Origin: Cordilura impudica
Lineage: Eukaryota; Arthropoda; Insecta; Diptera; Scathophagidae
Length of the DNA stretch: 64,000 bases
Assembly: GCA_963682025.1 (NCBI GenBank)
Contig: OY821517.1
Location: 95,773,946 to 95,837,945 of the forward strand
Direction: 5' to 3'
Shown here in pieces: positions 32,849-43,348 of this stretch. Each line of letters begins with the position of its first letter. Positions within the stretch are counted from its first letter, which is position 1. A program made the position numbers and the translations under genes. The notes under the pieces were generated by a model that did not search any database, was not told the origin of the DNA, and saw only the letters and a program-made list of their open reading frames with translations.

Positions 32849-33839
32849 TGATGTGAATAGAACCATTCATGTACCTAATAAAGATACAATATCCCATGCC
32901 ATACGAACCTTAAAATATCAAAATATCTGATGGCAATTTCATTTTCATTTGGTTTATGCAATTGTTTTGGTCCTAAGACCCTTTGCCGCGTCTCACCTTT
33001 TACTGAATTATGAAAAATTTAATACCAAACAAATTAAAAGATCAACAATATATAATTTTTCAACAATTGTGAAAAAATAAACAAACTTAAATGCAAGACA
33101 AAATAACAAAATCACTTTTGTTACTGCCACACAATAGAAAATGTAAAGCTGAAAAAAACTATATTCATTACAAAAGGTATCCAAACACTAAAAGCGTTAA
33201 ATAGATTCAATAATCAATCAAATACCACACCTAAACTAATGACTACGACAAATGATGGCTCCTTGCAGAGCCACAAAAAAAGGAAGAGAGCACAAAGAAA
33301 CCAAAACGTAGTGCAAAAGGGAGAGCTGAAAATGTCAACACCACCAGATGCCTGCCATATGCAAGAAAAACCATTAAATTTAGCATGAAGTTGTCAGAGC
33401 AATCAAAACTGACAGCAATTTGCTGTGCGATTATAAAGTTGTTGAGGGATACTTAAAAAAAATTACAAGCAGCAGTGGTCAACCTTAAGTAGATTCACAT
33501 TAATCATGCAGTCAAGGGAGAGTCAAATCAATGCATTGAAAAAATTGCGAAAATGTATTTTAAATAAGCAGAAGAAGATTAACATATGGATGCCTTACTT
33601 GACAAATCGATTTATGAAAATTGTAATGCCAAAGCGATTGATTGACGGCTAACTGTTTATATTTAAAACAAATTTGTCTGACAATAAGGATTAACACCTT
33701 TATAAACAATTTAATATTATAAAAATTAATTTTCATAAATCAGAAAGATAATGAACCATAATTTTTTCTCATTCCAATAATAAATGCTTCATGAATTTGT
33801 GCTGATCTTTGTATCTAACAGAAATAATTGCCCTAGATT
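32849..33839. other. no recognisable gene
   Basis: A-rich on the plus strand between about 33000 and 33560, with only short interrupted frames. It could be remnants of an ORF1-like region, but I see no knuckle or enzyme motif. Confidence 0.45.
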
Positions 33840-34174
33840 CACTTTTAGTTATAATAATTGAGTTTCTTTTAATGTCTGATCGTCTGTCTGAAGGCTTATA
33901 AATTTGCTCCAAAACTAAAGGTCGAAAATTTAAATATATTTTTATAGGTAAACTTTAATTGCCCTTTGGATTAGCGATGTTGAAAGTATTGAAAATCGGT
34001 ACATGTTCAAACCTAACACTCATACGAGCATCCACTATTATCTCTAAAATGTAACGAAGACTTATAAAAACAATTTTGAAAAAAACCACTACTTTGTGAT
34101 GAGAAAATAGTAAATCTAGAATCATGGTATAGAGTATCGTATAGTCTAGACCGTCTATAATTTTCTTACTTGTT
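33840..34174 (+). mobile_element. HINE-like repeat, copy H (degraded)
   Basis: Diverged forward copy: 'TGTCTGATCGTCTGTCTG', 'CATGTTCAAACCTAACACTC', then a collapsed middle, 'GGTATAGAGTATCGTATAG', a shortened palindrome (CTAGACCGTCTATAA) and the tail 'TTTTCTTACTTGTT' ending at 34174. Confidence 0.75.
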
Positions 34175-34580
34175 TGGTTTTCATTTTAAAAATAATCCAA
34201 TTTTTAGGTGATGAGAAAGAGGACAAACTTCAAGAAAATTTTAGAATGAGATTGATTCACCTTCTGCCGCACCGTAGATTGCACCTATATCTTATACTTA
34301 GTCTTTGCTGTTGAAATCTTGTTTCTTTCAGCTCAATTACATCGTAATTATTGCAATTATATTGTCTGTGATTTCGAAAGAAGTTTGGTGTTCTTTAAAG
34401 TTAAGCTTTGCTTTTTATTCATTTCATTCTATTTCTCTTAATTTTATGCAATTGGTTATATCGGATATAGTTCCCATTCTTCTTTTTTTTACATTCCGAA
34501 ATTCTCATTGTGCTGAAATCAGATGCGAGGTTTTCAATATACTTATATTTTTAAAATTATAAAATTATATAACAATATTT
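34175..34580. other. no recognisable gene
   Basis: The ORF 34305-34562 is T-rich and hydrophobic with no recognised motif. No other signal seen. Confidence 0.45.
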
Positions 34581-35020
34581 GTAACCCGGTATGCTTCGCT
34601 ACCGACTCCTCCTCATCATAATGAAAGTGCTCACGCAACGCCTTCACTATTACAGTACTAGAGATATATTACATTAAATATTAACTTTATATAGGGGTGT
34701 CATGCCCCTTTGTACGAGCCCGCCCATTTTTTTAGCTGTCTACTCATGATAATAGATGACCTAAGACAAATTTGCAAAGCTATCTCTGCCATAGTACACG
34801 TGATAAATGATGTTGAGTAATTACTTTGTATGGGAGGTACTACATCCAGTTATCCAATCCCGCCTATTTCCGGCATAGCTTCCAACATTAATAATAGGTG
34901 ACATCACACAAATTTGTAAAGCTCTCCCTATCATAGTACTTAATATATATGATATAAAAATTAACTTTGTACGGGAGGTGCCACGCCCACTAAAAATATT
35001 AAAAGATATTGTAGCCTAAT
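34581..35020 (-). mobile_element. Helitron fragment, 3' part
   Basis: It starts at the 3' hairpin region ('GTAACCCGGTATGCTTCGCT') and contains two or three modules ('GGGAGGTGCCACGCCCACTA') up to 35020, where another Helitron 3' end begins. The CTAG itself has decayed (AAATATT on the minus strand), and no 5' end is present. Confidence 0.8.
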
Positions 35021-35025
35021 AGATG

Positions 35026-35311
35026 TAATCCGGTGTTGTTTGCTAATACCCCCCACCTCATCATAAAAAAGGGCTAACGCAAAGTCCCAAGGCTCTCACT
35101 ATTACAGTACTCCACCAGATATATGACACTTATTACTAAATTTGTATGGGAGGTACCAGGCCCACTAAAAAAATAGCACTTCACATATCCGCAGTAATAG
35201 TCGATGGAAATTTCAGGAATATCAGATGAGTAGTTATCTCCATAACTACATCCTAAAAACAAAGAAACAAACATACAAACACACACTACCTCTTTATTAT
35301 TTTAGTATAGA
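35026..35311 (-). mobile_element. short Helitron copy
   Basis: A 3' end like 'ATGTAATCCGGTGTTGTTTG' (decayed hairpin) at 35026, one module, 'AGTAGTTATCTCCATAACTA', the microsatellite, and the 5' end TC at 35311 ('TCTATACTAAAATAATAAAG' on the minus strand, preceded by A). At 286 bp it is the shortest copy with a 5' end. Confidence 0.8.
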
Positions 35312-36221
35312 TGATAAATTTTAACACAGGAAATGAATATTTTGTGAATTTAAGAGTTCAAATACAGAATAATATTACGTTTTAAAATTTTAATATTTAG
35401 AAATTAATTACAAAATTGATACAAATCATTAAAGTTAACACATAATCTTAATGGATCGGGGCACTGTGGACCATAATTTGCGAAGGCGGCAAAATTACTT
35501 TTTTATGGTTACCGATTTTAAAGTTATGTTATTCGTTTGAAAGTAAATACCAGTGAACTTCGGGAGCCAGAAAATTGAGACTCTATATCAACTATATCAC
35601 AGCCAACAGGGTCTTCGAAAATGGACTTTCTCAGTATTTTGCTAAAATTAAAAATTTTTTTGTAAATTTTAATTTTTAAATGACTGTAATTTTTTTGTTT
35701 TAAAATATTTGATAGTAAAGAAAATTTTGTACAATTTTGTAGTTTCTAAGCTATTAATGTTGGAAATATGAAGTTACTGAAATTAAATTAATTAAATGAA
35801 ATTAAAAAAAAATTAAAAAAGGTCAAAATTTCTCGAAAATCTCCTACCTAATAGAGCGTAGCTCCTGCCTATCAAAAGCCATCAAAAAATCTTACATTCA
35901 TCTATAGTCCGAGCCCTTCCATTCACTGCTTTAACCCATTTTATACCCGCCAGTTTCCGGCATTCCGGCCGTGTGCACCAGAACAAATTTTCTGACCCAA
36001 GATCAGATATTTTGTGCAAAATTTATGAATGCAAAAGTTTTCCACTATGTGGTTAAGGTATTATGAGTTTGCCCTGATGTTTGTAACTACCAAAAATATT
36101 GGGTTAAAAGGGGTAAGGGTCTGCGTCTACAGCTAGGCCTCATAGTCGACCAACCAAAACAAGTAGAAGGAAACTCAAATGATGATATTTTTCCGATAAA
36201 ATCATATTTATATTCATATAA
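35312..36221. other. non-coding; possible transposon flank and a HINE-like scrap
   Basis: At 35462 a 'CACTGTGGACCATAATTTGC' block resembles the CACTGTGG start of the MITE at 7977, but I found no matching inverted end downstream. At 36040-36105 'CCACTATGTGGTTAAGGTAT' and 'TGTTTGTAACTACCAAAAAT' are a short HINE-like remnant. No ORF is convincing. Confidence 0.45.
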
Positions 36222-36477
36222 GTACTAGCATGCAGCAGAAAGATAAATGCAAAAAAATTTGGAGAGTACGCCAATAACGAAAAATACTCTTGGGGATATA
36301 TGCCATCCATAGTTCATAAAATTTTGTATCATGGGGAACAAATAATTCAAAACAATATGCTACCAATAGGAGATCTATCTGAAGAAGCGGAAGAAAAAAG
36401 GAACAACACCACAGATTCTTTCGCGAGAAAAATACAAGAAAAATGTCTAGATATTGCACTAATGAAGACCTAATCAC
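36222..36477 (+). pseudogene. C-terminal fragment of an 'HWDGK'-family transposase
   Basis: The plus frame reads 'AKKFGEYANNEKYSWGYMPS', 'IVHKILYHGEQIIQNNMLPI' and 'GDLSEEAEEKRN', then loses frame after 'EKC' ('NEDLITILLCTSDP' follows in the next frame). The order Y-x-W-x-Y-M-P, H-K-I-L-x-H-G, L-P-I-G-x-L-S-E-E-A is one I recall at the C-terminus of the same transposase-like family as at 25512-26160. The minus-strand ORF 36492-36214 over it is a shadow. Confidence 0.65.
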
Positions 36478-37559
36478 TATTTTGTTGTGCACTTCAGATC
36501 CAAGAAGTTAAATAATATCTAGAAAATGAAAATCAGGGCTATTTAGAAGAAATATTTACTAAACTTATATGATTTAAAGTAGTTTTTCAGTACAATATTT
36601 AACAATTTTTGGTTTATGTATTTTATAAATTTACAATAAAAATTGATACAGAAATATTTAAAAAGACAAAAAAGCGAAAGTAAAAACATACGACCTTTCC
36701 ATTGAAACTTCTCTATCTTGAACCAGTATCAGGTAACTTTTACGTTCGCTGCTTAATAAATTATATTATAACTCGGGCTCTTTCAAAAAAAGCCAACCTT
36801 TGGCCTTTCTGTACAGTAGGACTAAAAAGTTTATGGGGTCAAAGTTTGGCATTTTCTGACGAAATTTAACCTTCAAAATCTTTACAAACTTATAAAATTA
36901 AGTGCTAAACAAGACATTATTTAAAAAAAAAACTTTTTTGACCTTTTAACATTTCACTTTTATTACTAAAATTCAACTAAAAATGAATATGTATTTTAAA
37001 CACTCCATAAAATTTTTTATTATTGGTTGATATTTATGTTTTATAGCAAAAATTAAAGGCGAAAGTCCCACCTACCAAACAAAAAAAAAAAAAAAAAAAA
37101 TACAAAACCGCATATCATATATGTGACCGCCTTCTCGTGAAATGGTCGACTTTGCGGCGCTGGCATAGTTGGTATGAAAAACTGGAGTTAAAAGCGGACG
37201 AAAGTAACGTGAAGGGCAATGAGGAACACTAAATGAAATTTTCCGTATCAAGATTTCTAAGGATACACTGTCATTAATCGGATTCAGCAAAAACGACACA
37301 TTCAGCACGGTTATATGGCTTTTAAGTGCTGCCAATTCAATTAACGCTAACCTGCTGGGAGAAGATGGAAAATTTGCAGCCGGATTCATGCGAAAACAAC
37401 GCAAACAGAACAGAATAAATTGTTTCTAAATGGATTCAATATGATCTATGTGGATATTGTATAAAGAATCAACAACAATTCCAAAAACATTAATACTGAA
37501 GTATTAAAAAAAAGGCTTACAAGACAGCAACAGATAATTCTAATTCGTCAACAACTGAA

Positions 37560-39260
37560 AACAACAATTCAAGTGAAAACCGGGTTTCTGCTCTCACTGA
37601 TGATGATGCTGAGGATTGTGACACAGATGACGATGAACAACAAGCAGAAAATAATTTTCCAAAACCTCCACCTATAATAATGAGAGATGTTACTAATATA
37701 AGCGATATGATTAAAAGCTTTTTAAAACTAATCCCATCTTCGGAACTTAACTACAAAATCTTAAAAGATTGTCAAGTTGGGGTAATGGTAGAAAATATAA
37801 AACACTATAAAATGTTAGTAACACATTTAAATGATAAAAAGCTCAATTTTTAATACGTATCAATTCAAACAGGAAAGAGCATATAGAGTTGTTATTAAAA
37901 ATCTTCATCACTCAACACCTATTGAACAAATTATGAACATTCACAGTAGAATTACAGGTGCAAATCTTCAAATGTTTTATATTGATCTCGAACCAAATAC
38001 TAACAATAAAAATATCTACGACATTAAACATATTTATAAGGCTATTATGAATGTTGTACCGCCAAAAAAACTATTGATATAGTTCAATGCAACCGTTGTC
38101 AGGATTTTGGACATACAATAACATACTAAGGGTTTTCACTCTTGGTAGTAAAGTACCCTTGTATCCCTTGTAAATATTGTAGATATAATAAAAGTACTAC
38201 TATTTACAACACCACAACAACAAGATGTATGAAATTGAAATTTACTACGCTGTTTAAAGCACAAGGGAAAAGCTATAGTACATATACAAGACTAAACATT
38301 TACAAGATTGAAACAGCTGATTGTTGAACTTCCAAAACAATTGTTTATTTTTTTATTTTTCATTTTATGGTAAATGGATCAAAATACTAAATAAAATGTA
38401 TAAAAATAATGAAAAGCCCCTTCTCCAGATGACCCGAGTCTGTAGAGGACAATTGTTAACTGATACTCAAGTGGAAATTGTTCAAACCACATGGGGTTGG
38501 TAAAATTCTGTATCTCCAGAAATCATAGACACCAGTGTATGAAACTTAATTCGACTAACCCTCAGCATTAGCAAAAATATGTTGTCATCTAATTGTGTTA
38601 AGACATTTGGTGACCACTTCACTTGATTTTGGAATTCCAAGCTCCGCGGCGGTACACTTTAACTAAACTAATGTCATAAACTAATTTATCTAAAATGTGG
38701 CCAATGGCATCATGTTCACATGTATATACAAAAGGAAATTAGTTATATATTTCTATTGTTTTTAGTATTGCAAGTAATACCGTACCTTCAACATCCAGAA
38801 TCTCTGAAAATTCTATTTCGTCAACTGCATTTTGTACTAAAAAATTTATAATTTTTTCTTTTTCCGTAATTTTAGGCATTTTTCTCATCTGCAAATTCTT
38901 GTTTATATTTTAAGTTTTCAAATTGATAAAAAAAACAAAACAAAAAACAGCTGATTCATTAGTTTACAATACAAACACAAAAGACGCTTTGTAGTATAAA
39001 ATCGTTGTAAATATAACAGGGTTGTAAATTTTACACCAAGAGTAAATACAGCTACTGTAAAAAACGAGTAAATTGTGCTAAATGTGGATTAGGTCATCTT
39101 ACTGTTGAATGTACAAAAATGAATGATACTCTAGCACGTTATGTTAACTGCTTAGAAAGCCATCCATCTAATTACAGACAGATATTAAGGAAGAAGTTGC
39201 AAAATTATAACTTCATTCGCAGGCCTAGAACATATGAACACAATAATGAGGATTACGTCA
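37560..39260 (+). pseudogene. gag-like ORF1 with CCHC knuckles, interrupted
   Basis: 'PPPIIMRDVTNISDMIKSF', 'CQVGVMVENIKHYKMLVTHL', 'QERAYRVVIKNLHHSTPIEQ', 'MFYIDLEPNTNNKNIYDIKH' and 'QCNRCQDFGHT' come first. After the insertion (38128-39052) the knuckles continue as 'CKKRVNCAKCGLGHLTVECT' and 'SHPSNYR'. These are the standard blocks of Jockey-clade gag proteins, which bind RNA. Stops at about 37853 and 38080 and one or more frameshifts inactivate it. Confidence 0.88.
38128..39052. mobile_element. 925-bp insertion in the gag, imperfect inverted ends
   Basis: The left end contains 'CACTCTTGGTAGTAAAGTA'; the right end read inward contains 'TACTCTTGGTGTAAAATTT', about 12 well-matched bases plus weaker similarity. 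TACT flanks both sides (38124-38127 and 39053-39056) and is a plausible target duplication. Removing the insertion reunites the two zinc-knuckle halves. Inside, a short minus-strand frame (about 38895-38750) starts 'MRKMPKITEKEKIINFLVQN' and has no family I can name. Confidence 0.7.
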
Positions 39261-39423
39261 CATCAAACAATTACAACACAAATAACTAGCAATAACTTTT
39301 CACACTCTAAGAAATAATCAACAATATACAACTTATAACCCTTTTGAGAAAATTTAAGGTGTGTTACAAAATCAAATAGAATTAATCAACAAACTATTAA
39401 CCATGATTGCCTTAATAACAAAG

Positions 39424-40560
39424 GTATGCAATTAAATCATCGTATTTCAATATTAAATGCCAATGGGCTTTCTAACCATACTAAAGAAATTGAATTATAT
39501 TTTAAACTAAATTTTATTGATATCCTCTTATGCCCGTTTCCTCAATAGGCGATTATCTTTTATCCCAACGAGAAACTGCCGATTAAAGAAATTGGGTTTT
39601 CTCAATGTCTGGTTTGCTTCTGTTTTGTCGCAAAGCTAACCGGCATTCATCTGCCAATTATTTATTTACCGTACAGATAAATTATTCCCCCAACTTTCAT
39701 ATCAATTTTGAGAGGCATTGCCAACTGAAAATAATTCTCCCAACTTTCATACGTATTTTGAGAGGCATTGCCAATTGAAAATAATGTTTTAGTCGGTACA
39801 TTGAGAAAACCAAAATTGTTAACAGGCAGTTTATCGGTACAATAAATTTATGTCCTGGTTAAGTAACAGCCAGTTTGACGATACATTGAGAAAACCGGCA
39901 TTAGTGTAAGAGACTCGTTTTGCAACTCGAACATTTTTTATTTATTTTTTATTTATAAGAGCCGACCACCCTCATGATAAAGTACGCGCTTGATCTGCTA
40001 TACTAATCAAATCTTCAATAAAATATGAAATTTCTGATATAATTAATCAATCCTATTTTCAAGCTGCTTATATAAAAATTAAAAGTAACTTAAGTAAAGT
40101 GTCAATCTGCGCTATCAATGGTGGGGATCCAGATTAAGTAATCCTAAGGAAGAAGAGCTATATAAATGCATTACTAACAACAAGTACTCCGTTTTATCAA
40201 CAGGAAGACTAACATATTGGCCCAAAGATCCGCGTAAGGTACTCGATTTTGTTGTTGACTCTGGAATTTCGAGTCAATTTCTTCACATAATAGATAGTGA
40301 TGAATTTAGTTCTGACCACTCTCCACCTTTGGTTAACTTTAATACATATCTCCAATATCACTCTCAAAAATACAAAATAATTAGCTCAAAGACTGATTTA
40401 CAATCCTTCAGTCTTTGGATTGACAGAAATGTTAATTTAAACATATCCTTAAAATCACCAAAAGAACTGGATGATGTTCTTGAAACACAACCTAATACAC
40501 GAAGCTGGATCTTTATCTTCACCAATTGTACATAACCATGTCAACCAAATTGCTGTAACT
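39424..40560 (+). pseudogene. endonuclease domain, interrupted by a MITE
   Basis: 'ISILNANGLSNHTKEIELYF' opens the domain and 'FIDILL' runs into the MITE; after it, 'VSETRF'-like sequence, 'DHPHDKV', 'SAILIKSSIKYEI', 'QWWGSRLSNPKEEELYKCI', 'LTYWPKDPRKVLDFVV' and 'SSDHSPPLVNF' complete the order. The loss of the GDFN block between 'KIKSNLSKVSICAI' and 'QWWGS' shows an internal deletion. The linker follows ('LWIDRNVNLNISLKSP'). Confidence 0.88.
39531..39900. mobile_element. 370-bp MITE, TTA target duplication
   Basis: The ends read inward are 'TGCCCGTTTCCTCAATAG' and 'TGCCGGTTTTCTCAATGT'. TTA flanks each side (39528-39530, 39901-39903). The interior has a 50-bp tandem duplication ('CAACTTTCATATCAATTTTG' at 39691 and 39741). 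Excision with loss of one TTA brings 'DILL' and 'VSETR' together, apart from one point change giving a stop. TTA duplication suits PIF/Harbinger-type or CMC-type movers. Confidence 0.9.
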
Positions 40561-40600
40561 GCTGAAAGCAGGGAGATAAGCAAAATTTTAATAAAGCAAC

Positions 40601-41136
40601 TGTGACCTAAAAATTCGACTATTTCACCTGAAAAATTTCCAACTTCTCAGATAAAACAGACAAAGATAAACAGACAAAGATAAAGCAGTGTAAAGTGTAA
40701 AATCGGTATGTTCAATCGTGATTGACAGGTTTTGATTTCGGTAACAACTCCTGACATGGAAACGTAAATTCAACAATTTAGAACTCGACGAGTATATGAA
40801 CGTTTTTGTCTGTGATTTCATGCCAAATGTTTGTGAGGACGTACGTAACCTGGAACATGATCTGATTAACTACGGGGTACTAGTAACGAATAATATTAGA
40901 TGCTTCGTATTGCATAGGCCGATGAATGTCTCGTGGTTTCAATGACCAGATGCAAAATGTATATCGCTGCTTATCTCGGCTAGAATGCCTCGCAATGTAT
41001 GGTGTCAGACATGAACCTGATTATTGGGTAAGTTTCATTTATGTGATTTTTTTATTGTATTTTTTTTATTAATTTCAATCAATACTTATTTTTTTAGGAA
41101 TGTTGGAATGAAACAAGGGTCCTACTCAATTTTTTT
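40601..41136. other. no recognisable gene
   Basis: Sequence between the EN linker and copy J. Short frames such as 'MQNVYRCLSRLECLAMYGVR' (about 40951-41010) have no family I recognise. Confidence 0.4.
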
Positions 41137-41918
41137 ATACCCCTATACCACTATGTGGTTTGGGTATAATGACTTTGTGCTGCTGTTTGTAACAACCAAA
41201 AATATTTGACCTACACCCATCTTTAATTATACCAATTGAATCAGAATCACTATCTGATTCGATTTAACGATGTCCGTCCGTCCGTCCGTCTGTGTGTCCA
41301 TGTAAAGCTTGCAAACTGCAGGTCGCAAATATGAATATACTTTGATGAAATTTGGCACTTAATCTTTTATCAGCCATGGGATGAACGCTATTGAAATTGG
41401 TGAGAATCGGTCCATGTTCAGGACTAGCCCCCATACAAATGACGCCTATGAAATCAACATATATTGCCATAAGATCCAAATTATCATGCAAATCTTAGTC
41501 AAATTGGGTTTGTATGTATATATTACATCCATTAATCAGTAGTCCAAAAATGATCCCTATTGGACAACTCTTAGTCATAGGCCCCATATAGAGCTGCTTC
41601 CCGATCTTCACTTAAATCTATCAAAAATCAAAAATATTGCACTGATTCTTTTGTTTGTATATATTTTTGCAAAATACAAGAAACTTTACCAAACATGGTC
41701 AGGATCGGTCCATTTTTGGGCCTAGTGCCCATATAGATATATCATCCGATATGAACTTTTTCTTATCTGCAGCCGAAAAAATTAAAAAAATTCCACTCAA
41801 ATTTGCTTTTTGCTTATTTTCTATATCCAGTTAGTTGGGCCCGAGATATAGGGTCTCTAAACGCTTGGTATAGGGTATCGTATAGTCGGTCTAGACCGTC
41901 TATAATTTTCTTCTTGTT
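41137..41918 (+). mobile_element. HINE-like repeat, copy J (complete)
   Basis: Start 'TATACCCCTATACCACTATG', palindrome with one mismatch (half-sites ATAGTCGGTCT / AGACCGTCTAT) and tail 'TTTTCTTCTTGTT' ending at 41918. Longer than copy A because it keeps the 'GGACAACTCTTAGTCATAGG' segment. Confidence 0.85.
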
Positions 41919-41953
41919 ATTTTATGATATAGTGTTTTATATAATTCAATATA

Positions 41954-42743
41954 AACAAGTAAGAAAATTATAGTCGGTCTAGCCCGACTATACGATACCC
42001 TATACCATGGTTAAGATACCCTATCTCTTCGGTCCAACTAATTGGATATAGCAAATAAGCATAAATCAAATTTGAGTGGCATTTTTATTATTAATATTTT
42101 TCGCTGCAGATATGAAAAAGTTCATATGGGATACAATATTTATATGAGGACTAGGTCGACAAATGGACCGATCATGACCATATTTGGTAAAGTCACTTAT
42201 ACTTCGAAAAAATATATACAAACCAAATTTGAGAAAAATCTGTGCAATATTTTTGTTTTTTAATAGATTTAAGTGAAGATCGGGAAGCAGCTCTGTATGG
42301 GACCTATGACTAAGAATTTTCCTATAGCGAGTATTTTTGAATTACTTATTAATAGATGTAATAAACACATACAAACCCAATTTGACTGAGATCTATATGA
42401 TAATTTGGAACTTATGGCAATTTATGTCGATTTCATAGGGGTCATTTGTATGGGGGCTAGGTCTGAACATGGACCGATTCTCGCCAGTTTCAATAGCATT
42501 CAACCCATGGCCGATGGAAGCTTATATACCAAATTTCATCAAAATATATTCATATTTGCGACTAGTAGTTTGATTACAAGCTTTACATGGACACACAGAC
42601 GGACGGACATTGCTATTTCGATTCAAAAAGTGATTCTGAGTCGATCGGTATAATTAAAGATGGGTCTAGGACGAATATTTTTGGTTGTTACAAACAGCAG
42701 CACAAAGTCATTATACCCAAACCACATAGTGGTATAGGGTATA
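41954..42743 (-). mobile_element. HINE-like repeat, copy K (complete)
   Basis: Tail 'AACAAGTAAGAAAATTATAG' at 41954, palindrome with one change (GGTCTAGCCCGAC) and start 'GTGGTATAGGGTATA' at 42743. It lies tail to tail with copy J across a 35-bp gap, forming a near-perfect long inverted repeat. Confidence 0.85.
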
Positions 42744-42826
42744 AACATGAATGTTCTTAATAAATAATTAAGTCTTAATACATATTTTGTATTATTTTTT
42801 AATTTTTATTAGTAAAAGTCTGATAA

Positions 42827-42941
42827 CACTACTCAACAAAATGAAAAAAATTTCATGTACTCCGGATGCGATAATTTTTTCTGTGTAGATAACCTTGACA
42901 TGAGCTCGAAAAACGCAATAAAAAATTTTTTTTTCGTTTGG

Positions 42942-42972
<31 letters not shown>

Positions 42973-43348
42973 AAAAATTTTTTTTTGGTTAATTTGTTTC
43001 GTCCAGCATAACTCGGGAACCACTAGCCCGATTTAATTGAATTAAATTGTAAAAAATTTAAAATTACAATTCCCTTAATCTGTTTATATATTGTTTTCCT
43101 ATACAAGCAACAGTTTCGAAGTTAAAAATGAATATATAAAGGAAAAAACTTATTTTTGCCTAAAGATTTAAATTTTTTTTTTTTTTTAAATCCATAAAAA
43201 ATCCCAAATGAAAAAAAATGTCAAATCTTATTACTTTTACGTAAAGATACATAACCTATGAGCAAAATAAGAGAAAGATTATGAAAATCGATGCACGCGT
43301 TTCGCTTTTATTCGCAATTGAGTAAAGGTATGAATTTAAAAAATTTGC
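42827..43348 (+). repeat. left terminal inverted repeat of the CMC-like element
   Basis: It pairs with 45169-45678. It contains long A/T runs (about 42930-42975) and 'CATAACTCGGGAACCACTAG'. The stop codon of the transposase ORF (43336-43338) lies inside its inner edge. Confidence 0.92.

Larger units (their letters stand above)
37100..40600 (+). mobile_element. Jockey-type retrotransposon (5' UTR, gag, EN) with two insertions
   Basis: Plus strand: a possible 5' UTR begins after an A-run at 37081-37101; ORF1 starts near 37388 ('MRKQRKQNRINCF', then a stop). Gag blocks run 37560-38120 and 39036-39260, separated by a 925-bp insertion. The endonuclease begins at about 39424 and is split by a 370-bp MITE at 39531-39900. 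Linker sequence ends near 40600, and no RT is present, so the copy is 3' truncated or interrupted. Multiple stops. Confidence 0.82.

Noticed and set aside
36214..36492. 92-codon minus-strand ORF
   Set aside because: Shadow of the plus-strand transposase fragment with clear family motifs.
37072..37404. 110-codon minus-strand ORF
   Set aside because: Antisense to the probable 5' UTR of a Jockey-type element on the plus strand; the F-rich end comes from the A-run.
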